A program made the translations under genes and the position numbers. This document shows, one piece after another, positions 25,860 to 38,729 of a stretch of DNA of 64,000 bases (position 1 is its first letter; each line of letters opens with the position of its first letter). This DNA is from Dysidea avara (taxonomy: Eukaryota > Porifera > Demospongiae > Dictyoceratida > Dysideidae). A model generated the notes under the pieces. The model was not told the origin of the DNA. It was given only the letters and a program-made list of their open reading frames with translations, and ran no database searches. Location of the stretch: contig NC_089279.1 of the NCBI RefSeq assembly GCF_963678975.1, positions 35,793,933-35,857,932 of the forward strand. The letters run 5' to 3'.

Positions 25860-26168
25860 TAACAAGTAGTATTTGTATACAATGTAATGACAACAATCAT
25901 TAATCTTACATAGCAATTCCTATATATGTTTGAGCTATGTACTTAGCACAAGGCGGCGCCTAGCTGCATGTAGTGGTAACATAGCTACTTCAAATTAAAT
26001 GGTAGTGTAATTACAATTTGTAAACAGGGGTATACTCAGTAACCAAATACTGATTTTCAGCGGAGCCCTGCCCAGTGAGCAAAAAAAGAAGAGTACAAAA
26101 CACAAATACCACTATGTCTACTTCTTAAGTCTCTCGCGGGACCAAACCCTCCTGTTATGGTACGTATA

Positions 26169-26948
26169 GGGGAATTTGTGAATTGGGAATATTTACGGAT
26201 TTTTCATGCGTCACGAAAATTTACGAAACTGGACCATGACTGGACGTATAAAATTTGGCAGTCAATAGACAAAACGTGAAAAAGCAGCTCTGTCAGGTAC
26301 TCTTATATGTTAAAGAAGGTTTAGGATTGGTTGCTAATGTTTTTAAAAGCTTTCTAGCGAGATATTTAGCGAGAAAATTCGATAAGAGGGTGGTTTTGCT
26401 CGTACTCATGCCTGATACGGACATTGGCATAACAGCCTCACTGTTAAAGCTTTGGAGCTCAAACTCCCGACACAACATTGGTGTGAACTGGTTAACAACA
26501 AGACGTGTTCAATTACAAAATCGGGCTACTTGTTCAGCAGAAACCTCGACTTCAATTTCGCCATTGGAAATGTACGGTGATATTGAAGTCGAGATTTCTA
26601 CTGAACACGTAGCGCGATTTTGTAACTGAACACGTCTTGTTGTTAAACAGCTCACAGCAATGTTGTGTCGGGGGTTTGAGCTCCGAAGCTTTAACAGTAA
26701 GGCTGTTGTGCCAATGTCCGTATCAGGCATAGGTACGAGCAAAACCACCCTCTTAGCGAAGTTTCTCTCTAAATATCTCGCTAGAAAGCTTTGAAAAACA
26801 TTAGCAACCAATTCTAAACCTTCGTTAATACACAAGAGTACCTCATAGGGCTGCTTTTTTACGTTTTGTCCAGTTGCCTCATACATTTATACGTCCAGTT
26901 TTATTTATGTTCCGTATACTTCGAGTATGCGCAAATCACAAATTCCCC
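26169..26948. mobile_element. 780-bp near-perfect foldback element, present only in copy A
   Basis: Begins GGGGAATTTGTGAATTGGG and ends with its complement. Almost the entire length is two arms of about 380 bp meeting near 26560. Flanked by TATA at 26165-26168 and 26949-26952, while copy B has one TATA in GGTACGTATACCCAATAAC near 62993. Both strands keep a related open frame (26255-26629 + and 26509-26886 -) of 124/125 codons. No transposase motif is recognisable in them. Confidence 0.92.
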
Positions 26949-27381
26949 TATACCCAATAACCCAAGCTAGGCATAATAACTGGGCTAGTAGACTAGAAAG
27001 GTCTGGTCACGCGAGATCATTGCGCAAGATTGTACCACTTTACAAGCTTACTGCATAAACACCGCCTTGTCGTTCGCCTCCTTTTCCCTCCCTGTATTCG
27101 ACCATAGGACAAGGTATTCGCCCAGTATTGGCTAGTGAACCTCGTGGTGAAATTCAACATAACACCTATACGCTTATCAAAATCAATACCGGTATTCGTC
27201 GTCAATTATGTGCGCTTGTGCCATAGCTTAATTAGACTATCATAACTGTGATCATAGATAATAGACACCCCCTATGCTGTGATTAAGCATACAGTGAGAT
27301 TGTGATTAAATACGGGTAAGGGTACAGCCTGTATAACTTGAAGCTAGTTTTTTAAGTGACTAACAGTTGTGTAGACTATGT

Positions 27382-27413
27382 CGAGCCATAGATGTAGTAT
27401 CTATGGTCGAGCG
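27382..27413. mobile_element. 32-bp palindromic micro-insertion, copy A only
   Basis: The insert contains CCATAGAT-GTAGT-ATCTATGG with CGAG and CGAGCG outside. GACTATGT flanks it on both sides (27374-27381 and 27414-27421). Copy B has GACTATGT once (63398-63405) and no insert. Confidence 0.9.
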
Positions 27414-27937
27414 GACTATGTAATGGGGAATTGAAGCCACAAGAAAAGCCCAGCCAGTCTCTGCCTGGATCAAATCGACAGCAGCTACTGGATTGTCGCA
27501 AAGGTAGAAGAACGAGAACCACATAAACATCTAATGGTGAACGTAATATGCACAGTGTAGTCTCGAAAAATACAGGTGTACAGGTCGTGCATTTTTACGC
27601 ATGCGTACTACTGCAAATAGTTTCATACTAAAGAGCAAGTAAATTTTTGCCTACACTTATCATATAATGCTTTTGTTCACTTTATCTTGATAGAATGCAT
27701 GAGTACTTGCAAGATCACGTTTGCATTTGTTAGCTACACAGTGACTTTATTAAGGTGGCTACATTAGTCAGGTCACTACATGCAAGCTGTCACACTAAGA
27801 AAACTTCAAGAAGTGATGACTAATGGAACACATTCCCACACAGATGACAAGATCAAATGAGAAAAAAAAATTCCTATTGAATGTTATAAAGTTCTCAATT
27901 AACACCTCTTGTCTGTCCAGCCCAGTCAGCTACACTA

Positions 27938-27984
27938 GTCAGTATAAATAGTTGTATACTGACTGACTTCAATAGTTAGTGAAG
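27938..27984 (+). promoter_or_regulatory. Core promoter of hairpin-family gene A
   Basis: TATAAATA at 27943-27950 is 56 bp upstream of the ATG. It overlaps the left arm of a perfect inverted repeat GTCAGTATA / TATACTGAC (8-bp spacer). A second, shorter inverted repeat (CTTCA...TGAAG, 27967-27984) follows. The same layout precedes the genes at 38730, 42399 and 63974. Confidence 0.8.
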
Positions 27985-27998
27985 GAAGAGCTGTAATA

Positions 27999-28719
27999 AT
28001 GGGAGCTAATACTGTATTACTTTTAGACACTTTGTACAATAATGACAGTGTTATTAGAGCTACCAGTAAGGTGATGTCAGATAGTGAACTAGTAGTGGAG
28101 TCTCTGGAGACAACAGTTGATCATATTAACAAATACAACAAAGTTGTACAATATGGTACTACTACCTGGTGTTGTGTTGTGATGAGTGTTGGTATAGCAG
28201 CAATTTTGTGGACATGTTTGATATGCTGTGGTGTATTAGGACTATCATTATTTGGTGTACTAATCTTGCTGGCAGGACTGACGTACATGGAAGTAGGAGT
28301 AGTAATTCCAAATAAAGTGGAAAGATATCTGAATAATGAAGTGACAAAAATGGTAGAAGACAAGTTGCTACTTCAAGTAAAGCAACTAAAGGTGTCCATG
28401 GAGTTAGAAACAGTCTCAACTATCACTTTAGCAATCAATGGTGGTGGTACAGTAATATCAGTTTATCAACTACAAATCTTATAAATCTTTACAAGATACC
28501 ATCAAAGCTGCCAACTTGCTGAAATCTAAAATCTGCTCTAAATTCATCTTACTAAGACAGAAAAGAGATATTGAGAAAAGATATCAAAAAATTTCCAATA
28601 AGTTGTTGCCGATAAAACAAACATTAAAAGGTATGAAGATTTCAGCGCAACTACTGGATATTGACATTAAAGAAGAATACTACCGATTTGTTGTGTCTCA
28701 GAACTTACTAACTGTATAG
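27999..28719 (+). pseudogene. Membrane-hairpin family gene A, frameshifted
   Basis: Single exon. The first 161 codons carry the family pattern: DTLYNNDSVIRATSK, SELVVESL, VDHINKYNKVV, then two adjacent hydrophobic helices (about residues 58-102), then VEDKLLLQVKQLK. Against the fragment at 57225, four extra bases lie near 28465 and shift the frame to an early stop at 28484. The remainder continues open in the other frame to the stop at 28719 with KSKICSKFILLRQKRD and a C-terminal helix. The promoter is intact, so a 161-aa hairpin-only product remains possible. Function unknown. Confidence 0.75.
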
Positions 28720-29519
28720 CTTATAATAATATAATTTATTTTGATATTAATTTTATATGGTTTTGCTGTTGTTATATGTTTTGACTGTTTTATTAGAATG
28801 TTTTCAGCCCCTCTCGAAAAAAGAATAATTTTGGAAAATAAGGCTTAAGCTTGATAAGGACACTGTATTGTTAATTTATCTTATAACATGTCAATCAAAC
28901 TAATGCACATGTAGGCTCACACAACCAACCTGTACACACATCACTGGAAGGCAGTCAACACTTGTGGTCACACAGTATAGTAATGTATAGGTATCATGAG
29001 GGTTAGGGTTTTCCTGTCCAAAAATATCACCCACATCCCAGCTTTTGCGACGACTAGTTTATATCCAAGTGATGTGTAATTGTCAGCTTTGTACACATGT
29101 ACATGTTATATACTGACACTGCATTTTGAATGCCATTATTGCAACATTATTTTGGTGTTTAGTTGCTGCTGTGCACACAATAAACACTTTTCTTATCAAA
29201 GACAACAATTAGCACCTTATAATAATGGACTGCAGTATGGCAGATATTACCTATCATGCAAATCTTTGAAGCATATATGGCTTCACTGGCATACAAGTTG
29301 CTATATCCATGAATCATGATTATACGGTATAGTAATAAAGTATATGCATGGCATGGTGTTCCAAAGTAGGGATTTTCCCCATAATGCATACTTTGTTATA
29401 GCTACCATCATTCATATCTTTTGTTTCAACCTGTTACACTTCTCCATCAGTTCCCAATAGCTGGTTAGCCATGAACTGGAAGATGCACTATAAAAAATTA
29501 TTTTGGACTTGATGAGCTC
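28720..29519. other. 3' flank shared with the 57.7-58.7 kb flank; no gene
   Basis: TTTTATTAGAA, CAGCCCCTCTC and ACATGTCAATCA recur in the same order near 58450-58680, so gene 3' flanks were duplicated with the genes. No other feature seen. Confidence 0.5.
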
Positions 29520-29720
29520 CTGATTTCACTACTGCCACAATACTCACTAATTTTGTGTAGTGACGTTCATATGCACTACTTTTGTAGTGATTTTCACTTC
29601 GTTGTTGTAGTAACCCTCACTACATAGTAGTGAATGTCACTACACAAAAATAGTGAGTATTGTGGTAGACATTAGTGGTGATCTTCACTACATTTAGTAG
29701 TGACCTTCACTAATTTGTTT
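29520..29720. mobile_element. Foldback repeat of CACTA/TAGTG units
   Basis: CCACAATACTCACTA on the left pairs with TAGTGAGTATTGTGG on the right, with further internal CACTAC/GTAGTG pairing. Non-coding. Confidence 0.7.
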
Positions 29721-30490
29721 TTATTGTGTAAAGCTACTTATCTTTTTATTGCTGGAACTATTCTTCATTTAATATTTTTTATTGTACCCAATATAAATTG
29801 TATTGAATAGATGTATACTTATCAGGGGTGCATGGATCCAGACTTTTTGAAGGGGAGGATCAAAATGAAATGAAACTACAGGAAAGGTATACCTTAGTGC
29901 ACAAGCATGCCAGCCTAGGCAGTTGAGTTAAGAACGGTTGTATACGATCAATGGACTGGACTGGTGGACTGGACTCAGTTTTTTTTCTCCTTTTTCACCA
30001 AATATTGGCCAACTGGCTATTGTTTGTTATATAGAATATGCTAATCTTATGAAGTACTCCCACCTGCACACACAGACACAAAAAAGCAGTGTAGCTATGC
30101 CAGCATTGCCCAGCTGCAGCTATACAGGGTGTATGTACCACCTACCAATGGATGGAATTGCAAGACAGTCACTTAATTTTGCTGACTCTGAAGACCATTG
30201 CTTGTATTAGGACACATGGTTATTATATAGCTAAACATTTACTGTACGATTTTATACTCCATGATAAGAATGGTAGTCATGCATGACTCTCTGGAGATCA
30301 TGCTATGAAAGAAATGTTTGACTGTAGAACAGATGAGTATACACTTTCATTTAAACACAATGATGTAGTTAACAACTGTCTCTTTCAAGATTGATTGGCA
30401 AAATTAATGATACTTGCTCATTGTGTTAATATGCACAGGTAGTGCAAAGTAGACAGGTCTATCTGTATATTCTACAACCAATTGCCCAAA
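29721..30490. other. No gene recognised
   Basis: AT-rich DNA; a frame at 29938-30210 has no family signature. Confidence 0.4.
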
Positions 30491-30707
30491 TATTAGGGGT
30501 GCGGTAATTATGCCGGAAAAATTTTCAGCACAATGCCAGAAGTCATTATTCTATAGCATTATGCCAGCATTTTGAAAGAATTATTAAAGATTTCATGAAT
30601 GAACAATTGATATACTCTAATAGAACAGTCACCAGATACTTTAGCTGCAAAAAGCTACCATCAGTATCTATCACAATGGATAAATTTCATAATAATGAAA
30701 AAATCAA

Positions 30708-31212
30708 CCGTTGCCCTTAGCAACCTAAATTTTAAATTATTTGTAGGTGTCGATGTCTTCAGTCACCTCTCCAAGTTTTAAAAGGATAGCATATAAATCA
30801 TGAGATATGACATTTTGAAGTTGCAATTTTCCCATACATTGTCAATGGGAGGGCTTCTTGGTATTCACACAAATCATTGGATTCATAGAATGTCATATCT
30901 TATGACCTATATACACTATCCATTTAAACCTTGGAGAGATTATTGTTGACATTCACACCTACAAATTATGTAAAATTGAGATATATGTACTTTAGAATTT
31001 TTGGTTTTTGCATATGTTGAAATACCTCATTTTGTGATTGCCTAGAAGGAGTAACTGTAACCCTCTCACACAGATATGTATGGGAAAACCACAAATTTCA
31101 AAATGTCATATCTTATGACATATATATGCTATCCTTTCAAAATTTGGAGATGTTACTTTAGATGTTATCACCTAAAAATAATGGAAAATTCAGGTTGCTA
31201 GGGGCAACAGCT
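30708..31212. mobile_element. Foldback element with internal third repeat
   Basis: Ends CGTTGCCCTTAGCAACC and GGTTGCTAGGGGCAACAG are inverted. Long inner arms contain ATGTCATATCTTATGA-type sequence; a third copy of that block lies between them near 30895 in the same orientation as the right arm. About 505 bp, non-coding. Confidence 0.8.
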
Positions 31213-31619
31213 ATTTCTATATACTATAAATACTTATTATGCCATACTCCCAAAACTCCCAACAGCCACCCTAAAACCCACAATTAAAGATATTTGAGTG
31301 TTGTATAAAAATGCACAGCTAGCTGTGCATATTATTATAAGTGGAAATCAAACAAAATTTCTTTAATACAAACATTTATTTTCTTTTGATTTTTCTATAT
31401 TGCTGTACACACCAAAATCTGTTAAATATACAAACCTTTCAAAATTCAGAGTTTACCAGCATTTTCAAGGGAAGTGCATTCTATGATCCTGTCTAGTGAT
31501 TACACCATTGTATTTGAGTACACATAACAGGTGTGTACTGTGCAGAGTTGTGGATCAGAGGGTAGCTGGAAACCCTGGCCTGGCCCATCAACTCTATAAC
31601 ATCAAAATCATGGTAGAGG

Positions 31620-32739
<1,120 letters not shown>

Positions 32740-32830
32740 TCAGACTAGTGTTGACCGATTACCACTTTTTAGGCAAAACCGATATCCGATTTACTGATAA
32801 TTAACCAATAACCAATTGTAGGTCTCTACA
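32740..32830. mobile_element. Half of a hAT-like element
   Basis: Contains GACCGATTACC, CCGATATCCGATTTACTGATAA as successive words typical of the CCGATA-rich elements at 48217 and 43621. No matching right end is seen. Confidence 0.35.
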
Positions 32831-33159
32831 AGTTACACTTGTGCATACTCCACTAAAAGTACAGCTAATGTGCACAAATGTAACTTGTACAAGTGTTGTG
32901 TGAGGTTTTATGCTTACCTCAACTCGAAGTTGCTAGTCAGACAAGTGGGCTAGGTCTCCAACCATCACTGCTAATAATTGTGATTACCACACCACATAAA
33001 CAAATTACCTAAGTACATTCCAGAGCCTTTGACATCAGCCCTCCAGTGATACTATAGTGGGCAATTGGAAACAGTGGAAATGGAAACTTGAAACGAAAAG
33101 TGGAAATGGGAAGTGGAAATGGTCAAATTGTCATAATTGCACCCAGAGTAAACCCTTGT

Positions 33160-33528
33160 TTAGTGGCCACGTCTTAAGACCAACCACCTTCTTACAAAGG
33201 CCACCTCCATACAAAGACCACATTGTAATTGCATTTCAAAGGCTAAGGCATACTTAATGACCCTATAAATAAGACCACTTCATGGTTACCTTTAATAAAG
33301 GCCACCCTCTTTACAAAGACCGCCTCTTCACATTGTAATACCAAACATCTATTTCATGGTTTTATCAAAATATGAATGATTCGAGTAAAACTCTCACTTA
33401 GGGGTCACCTCTTTACTTTTTGCAAAGACCACCTCTGTACAAAGACCACAGATTCTAAAGTATACTTAATAGTCTGATTAGATTACTTCATGATCACCTT
33501 TTAAAAGGAACATCTCTTTACAAAGACC
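33160..33528. repeat. Array of degenerate CCACCTCTNTACAAAGACC units
   Basis: Variants of GGCCACCTC..TACAAAGACCA recur at uneven 40-70 bp spacing and resume at 33910 after an inserted element. No coding signal. A GGAAATGG-rich stretch lies just upstream (33057-33120). Confidence 0.7.
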
Positions 33529-33909
33529 CAGTGGTATAACTAGCCTGGAAGCATTGGTTGGGCACCGTTGTATGTGTACAAGCTGCATCAACCAGCATGC
33601 TGCAGCTAGGGAGGTCTGGGGGCATGCTCCCCCTGGAAAATGTTTGAAAATTACAATGTTACATGCTGAGATTCAATTTGGTGGCATTTTACAGCTAAAA
33701 TTTGTCATCTCTAGTAAGACACTAGCTGTACGTACATTTTGTCTGCATAATAATTATTATTAGTTATCTGTAGGAGGCTTCATATTGCACCTCGTATCGC
33801 ACAATTTAGCTATAGCTAGCTACGTACAGTGAGTACCTGAGTTAGTAGGGTACTGTAACTGATTGGTTGGGCCTGTGCCCCACCAGTACCTACCTTAGCT
33901 ACACCACTG
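33529..33909. mobile_element. hAT-like MITE inserted in the CCACCTC array
   Basis: Ends CAGTGGTATAACTAG and TAGCTACACCACTG are inverted. CAAAGACC on the left and CAAAGGCC on the right form an 8-bp duplication with one mismatch. 381 bp, non-coding. Confidence 0.8.
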
Positions 33910-33939
33910 CAAAGGCCACCTCTGTAAATGGCAATATTG

Positions 33940-34925
33940 ATAAGTTCTATAATGTATTTCATGACTCATACAAAGGGGTCAATGTCATCTTCCATACTTT
34001 GGTACACACTTCACTAAAGTATCTGTTTTGTTTTTCTACCAGAATGTGTCATAGAAAAATAGTGAAGAGGATTGACTGTTTATTATTCTATGGTTAATTA
34101 TTGCAAATAAACAAGATATTTGATTGTTCTATAGAGTAGCATGCAAAAAAATAGGATTTATTGCTTTATTAGAGTAAATATATGTGAATGTTCTATTAGA
34201 GTATCTCGACCACTGGATGAGATTGCCATGACATAATACAACACAGACTACACAGTATACTAAAAAAAAGTTTGGAAGGTGGGATCCTCTTGACCCACCC
34301 CCAAAAATCTGCCATTGATTATAATTATGTACTAATTATAAAATTTAATCATGACATGATCTAGGTATTTTATTATGGCCTTTTGTGGGCTTCTTCACTA
34401 GCTACACCTGTACTTAATGCTGACCTAGCTACTTTACGTCTGATGTGGCCAGACTGGTTTTCTAGTCATTTCATCTGCAGGGAATGAGATGGTTATTGAG
34501 AATTCAAGTAATGCATTGACCCTTTACACCCTACCCATGACAGGGATACCATAATATGCAAGGCTATTTTTATTTGAGTGACTTACCACAATTGTTTAGA
34601 ATATTGATGACTCATTACTGCATGAGGTTAATAATTATCTCTTGATAATATGAACTCAATTCTAATCATGGGAGCAGTTTTTGATTGCTATATTAGAGTA
34701 GCTATCTCAACCCTTGTTAAGATTATCATGTCACTACAGCAGCTCAGCTGACATTATGGGCTTACTATAGTGCAACAATCAAATGTCAAGTCTCCTTTTA
34801 GAAAGCAATTAAAGTGATTTACGGGCTGATACAAAATGCAAACATATCTCTTCACCTCTTATGATTTGCTTTAGTAAGTTCAGTCTAGTCACGTACATCA
34901 AGGTACTCTCCAGCTCAGCACTTTC
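33940..34925. other. No gene; several CTATTAGAGTA motifs
   Basis: AT-rich DNA with motif copies near 34165, 34191 and 34688. No exon, RNA or transposon boundary supported. Confidence 0.45.
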
Positions 34926-34931
34926 CAACTA

Positions 34932-35129
34932 CAGTGGAACCTCTCTTAACAAACTCCCTGAATTAAGGATGCAATAGAAAAAATACCTCCATAATAAGGA
35001 CAAAAATGTTGGTCCCAACAGGTCTGGTTAATACATATTTTACCTCTAAAAGAGGAAACCTCTACATTATAGCAAAAAGTGGCCAAAAATTCTGGGTCCA
35101 AAAATGTCCATAATAGAGAGGTTTCACTG
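34932..35129. mobile_element. Tigger-like MITE, TA target
   Basis: CAGTGGAACCTCTCTTAA and ATAATAGAGAGGTTTCACTG are inverted ends flanked by TA on both sides; 198 bp. It lies about 70 bp past the stop codon of the minus-strand gene at 35198-35819. Confidence 0.85.
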
Positions 35130-35197
35130 TACATTATTAAACAGATATTTAATTCATTCTATTAAATTGAGTGATAAAAAGTGTGTGCACGTGTGTG

Positions 35198-35819
35198 TCA
35201 CATGTGTTTATGCTTTCTCTTGTGACTCTTATGCTACAGCGGAAGAAGAGCAATGGATGACCTCAGTATGTACCTCAACAGGGCTGCTCACCTGCTTCAC
35301 TTGCTTCTTGTGTTTTTTCTTATGTTTCTTCTTCACTTCAACAATCTCATCATCACTACTGTCACTAGACCCCTTGTTACCTGTTAACAATTACCACATG
35401 CTACACCAGTGTCTGCACTAGGGTGGTTATCTACCTTTAATGGCTGAAGGGAGGGCTGGCCCATAATGACTGGAAGATGTAGCAGCTACTGCAGGCTGTG
35501 TTTTGTTTGCTGGTGGAGTAAAAATCACCTTTTCAGGTATTTTGACTGTGTGTTGTACACCCATCCATGATAGCTTAGGTTCTGGAGTTTCTTGTGGTAA
35601 CTGTTTAGTTTCTGTTGCTAGCTTTGACTTATCATTAGTTTGTGTGGGATGGCTGGGTTGCCTAGTTACTAATTCCAATTGTTTGTTTGTTGGTTCGGGA
35701 GCTTCTGCAACTTTAGAAGGTCTGTCGTGTTTCTTCTTCGCTGGCTTCATCTTCACTGAGTTCGCTAGCGGAACTGTCTGTGAATATCGACTTGAACAAA
35801 TCCATCGAAGGTCTTTCAT
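35198..35819 (-). CDS. Lys/His-rich tail protein, three exons, about 169 aa
   Basis: Exons on the minus strand are 35435-35819, 35292-35380 and 35198-35233, with GT-AG introns of 54 and 58 bp and matching phases. The protein starts MKDLRWICSSRYS. It has a Pro/Thr/Lys-rich, probably disordered middle (PAKKKHDRPSKV, PSHPTQTNDKSK, SHYGPALPSAIK), then an acidic patch SSDSSDDEIVEV. It ends in a basic tail with KKKHKKKHKK and HKSHKRKHKHM. Such tails are common in nucleolar and RNA-linked proteins, including the ends of some USP36/42-like proteins; that link is weak and no catalytic domain is present. I do not recognise the family. A degenerate copy is at 13440-13900. GTG at 35823-35825 is in frame upstream, but ATG at 35819 is preferred. 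Confidence 0.7.
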
Positions 35820-35848
35820 CTTCACTGACCTGCAGATGACACAACCAG

Positions 35849-35862
35849 GTTTATATACCTTA
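35849..35862 (-). promoter_or_regulatory. TATA box of the Lys/His-rich gene
   Basis: GGTATATAAACC on the minus strand lies about 35 bp upstream of the ATG. The degenerate copy keeps the matching TATATAAA near 13936-13945, so the box was part of the duplicated locus. A CTGCAGGT word between TATA and ATG could also be a splice border. Confidence 0.5.
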
Positions 35863-35884
35863 TAGGCTACGATGTCTATCAGGT

Positions 35885-35943
35885 GCCTTTTTAGTGCAGT
35901 ACCACCAAGTGAATCTCATAGTCTCAAGGTCGCAAGGGGGAGC
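35885..35943 (+). pseudogene. tRNA-Met pseudogene
   Basis: Reads like tRNA-Met from GCCTTTTTAGTGCAGTA through CTCATAGTCTCAAGG, but the D arm is scrambled, the anticodon loop altered and most of the T arm (B box) deleted. It stands where copy A has the intact tRNA at 13970-14042. Confidence 0.85.
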
Positions 35944-36214
35944 AATATTTTCGGTTTCAGTACCGTTGTAGGTGCATGTTTTTCAAGGCATGAGTATAAA
36001 TCATTCCAAATCTGTTTTACCTTTTCAGTGAACTTCTTTGTATCAAAAACATTGATAACAGCAGAAGGATATTACTTAACTATATTGGTTGGTTGAGATG
36101 ACAATTTTTCATCACTTTTATTGTTAAGTGCCATCATGTGTATTTGGACAGCTATCTGTAAAGCAGTCACTACACAAAGATGTAATAAAACCATGCATAC
36201 AAAAAAAAAAATTG

Positions 36215-36287
36215 TACCTCCTGTGAGGATTGAACTCATGACCGTGAGATTATGAGACTCACGCACTACCTACTGCGCTAAGGAGGC
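36215..36287 (-). tRNA. tRNA-Met (CAT), mildly divergent
   Basis: A 73-nt minus-strand cloverleaf. Acceptor GCCTCCT pairs with AGGAGGT (terminal G-U), D stem has a G-U pair, anticodon loop is CTCATAA, T loop TTCAATC. The first T-stem pair is A-C instead of G-C. It occupies the place of the tRNA at 14402 in the other locus copy. Probably functional but not certain. Confidence 0.8.
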
Positions 36288-37135
36288 ACCTGTACTAACA
36301 GTTTCGTATGACTCTTAATAAACCTTAGACAATTAAATTCTTTGATTGTGAGCTACTCACAGCACAGCTCTTGTTTCACTTATACGATTCGATCTGTTCT
36401 AGTTCCTGGAGAAGTAACTTGGTGTGATCATTACTTCAAATTTAAAATGACAGAATGATTACTGTCAGTATATTGTATACAGGGAAACTCAATCTCTAAA
36501 CTGATTGTGAAAGACTATGATGTACTGACAGGGCTACGCTTCTGAGACCTTGTCATGACTATTGTGGACTCTCTATACTATTAAGATTATAAGTCGGTGC
36601 AATGCAGCAAGATGGATCAAAGTATATTCAACCTATTTATTTTTCAGTGGACTAAATGTAGTGATGAATGTTTAAAGGAAGTTGGATGGCCTTCTTTGGA
36701 GCTGAGCTATAACTGTGCTTGTACATGCTACCCTACTCTTATGAAGTGTTATGGTCATACATTTTCAGATGGAATACCGTATAGCGGGTTATTTTCGAAA
36801 CAGAAATTTTCGCACAAGAAGCAAAATCTGAATTTCAAAAGATTTTAATTTTGAAGAGTACATATTTCGAAGTCCGGATGGATTTCAAATAAACGGAAAT
36901 TCGTGTCACAAATTATGAAGATGCATGAATGTTTGCCAAAAGCTGACTTACTGATGAAATAAGCGTGCACAATTATACTAACTAAGGCTTTCAGGAATTT
37001 GATCCAGCAACTCTCCATATGTTTTTGTAGGTATTATACAAAGACTGTCCTCTGCTATTGGGCCCTCCATCCAGCTGCAGTGGATGTTTGAGTTAGTTGT
37101 TTTGTCTGTGTGCTCATTTATTTATGTATTTATAC
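36288..37135. other. No gene; fragment of an AGCGGGTTATTTTCG repeat
   Basis: Near 36776-36905, GTATAGCGGGTTATTTTCG and TTCGCACAAGAA resemble one arm of a common invertebrate foldback repeat; the other arm is not clear. A frame at 36597-36848 lacks family signatures. Confidence 0.4.
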
Positions 37136-37139
37136 ACTA

Positions 37140-38085
<946 letters not shown>

Positions 38086-38670
38086 AATTGTTGCTTTCTA
38101 GTTAAGTTTATTTTGTGTGTGTACTTTTACTACTAATTAAGTACATTGTACACTCTAAAACTTTGTTATGTGTTACCATATTGTCTCAAATTATGGCTCG
38201 GGAGTTCATTTGCCTGGCAGTCCTGTTATGTAGAAATGTATACAGTAATTTTTTCTTTAAACCAAAAGAAAACCCACAAAAGGAAAAACCTCTGACTGGT
38301 AACAATGATGTGTTAAAGGATGAACAATAATGACCAGAATAGCATAATATCTTGACATGAGTCAGAGATAGAGAAGTGAAGACTTCTGACCACAACTTAA
38401 AATGTGTTAGGGACACACACAACACACATACTAATTATCACACTTGCTGTATAAAGGAGGTAATAATGGATATCCCAGAAACAACAACTGCCTTTGTCAT
38501 TATCACACAAATCACAAGACTTGGTAATGAAATTTTTTGAAGTTCCTTTCTTTTGTTTTATTAAAGTTCTCAATCATCACATCTTGTTCAGTGGTGGACC
38601 CTAACCCTCAGTCCAACCCAGTCAGGTACAACACACACAAGTGTTGATGGTACCTCACACACTACACTAT

Positions 38671-38718
38671 AGTCAGTATAAATAGTTGTACACTGACTGA
38701 CTTCACCAGTTAGTGAAG
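38671..38718 (+). promoter_or_regulatory. Core promoter of hairpin-family gene B
   Basis: TATAAATA at 38677-38684 lies 53 bp before the ATG, overlapping the left arm of GTCAGTATA / TACACTGAC. A 6-bp-arm inverted repeat CTTCAC...GTGAAG follows at 38701-38718. Upstream, CACACACTACACTA and AAGTGTTGATGGTACC are shared with gene C. Confidence 0.85.
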
Positions 38719-38729
38719 GAGTTACTATA

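Larger units (their letters stand above)
24380..27998. repeat. Segmental duplication, copy A (partner 61410-63973)
   Basis: From ACACCAATAGAGCTACAAAC onward this region and 61410-64000 match almost base for base, including the promoter and start of a hairpin-protein gene. Differences are mostly whole insertions in one copy, listed separately, plus scattered substitutions and small indels. Copy A is longer because it holds elements at 25477-25859 and 26169-26948. Confidence 0.92.
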
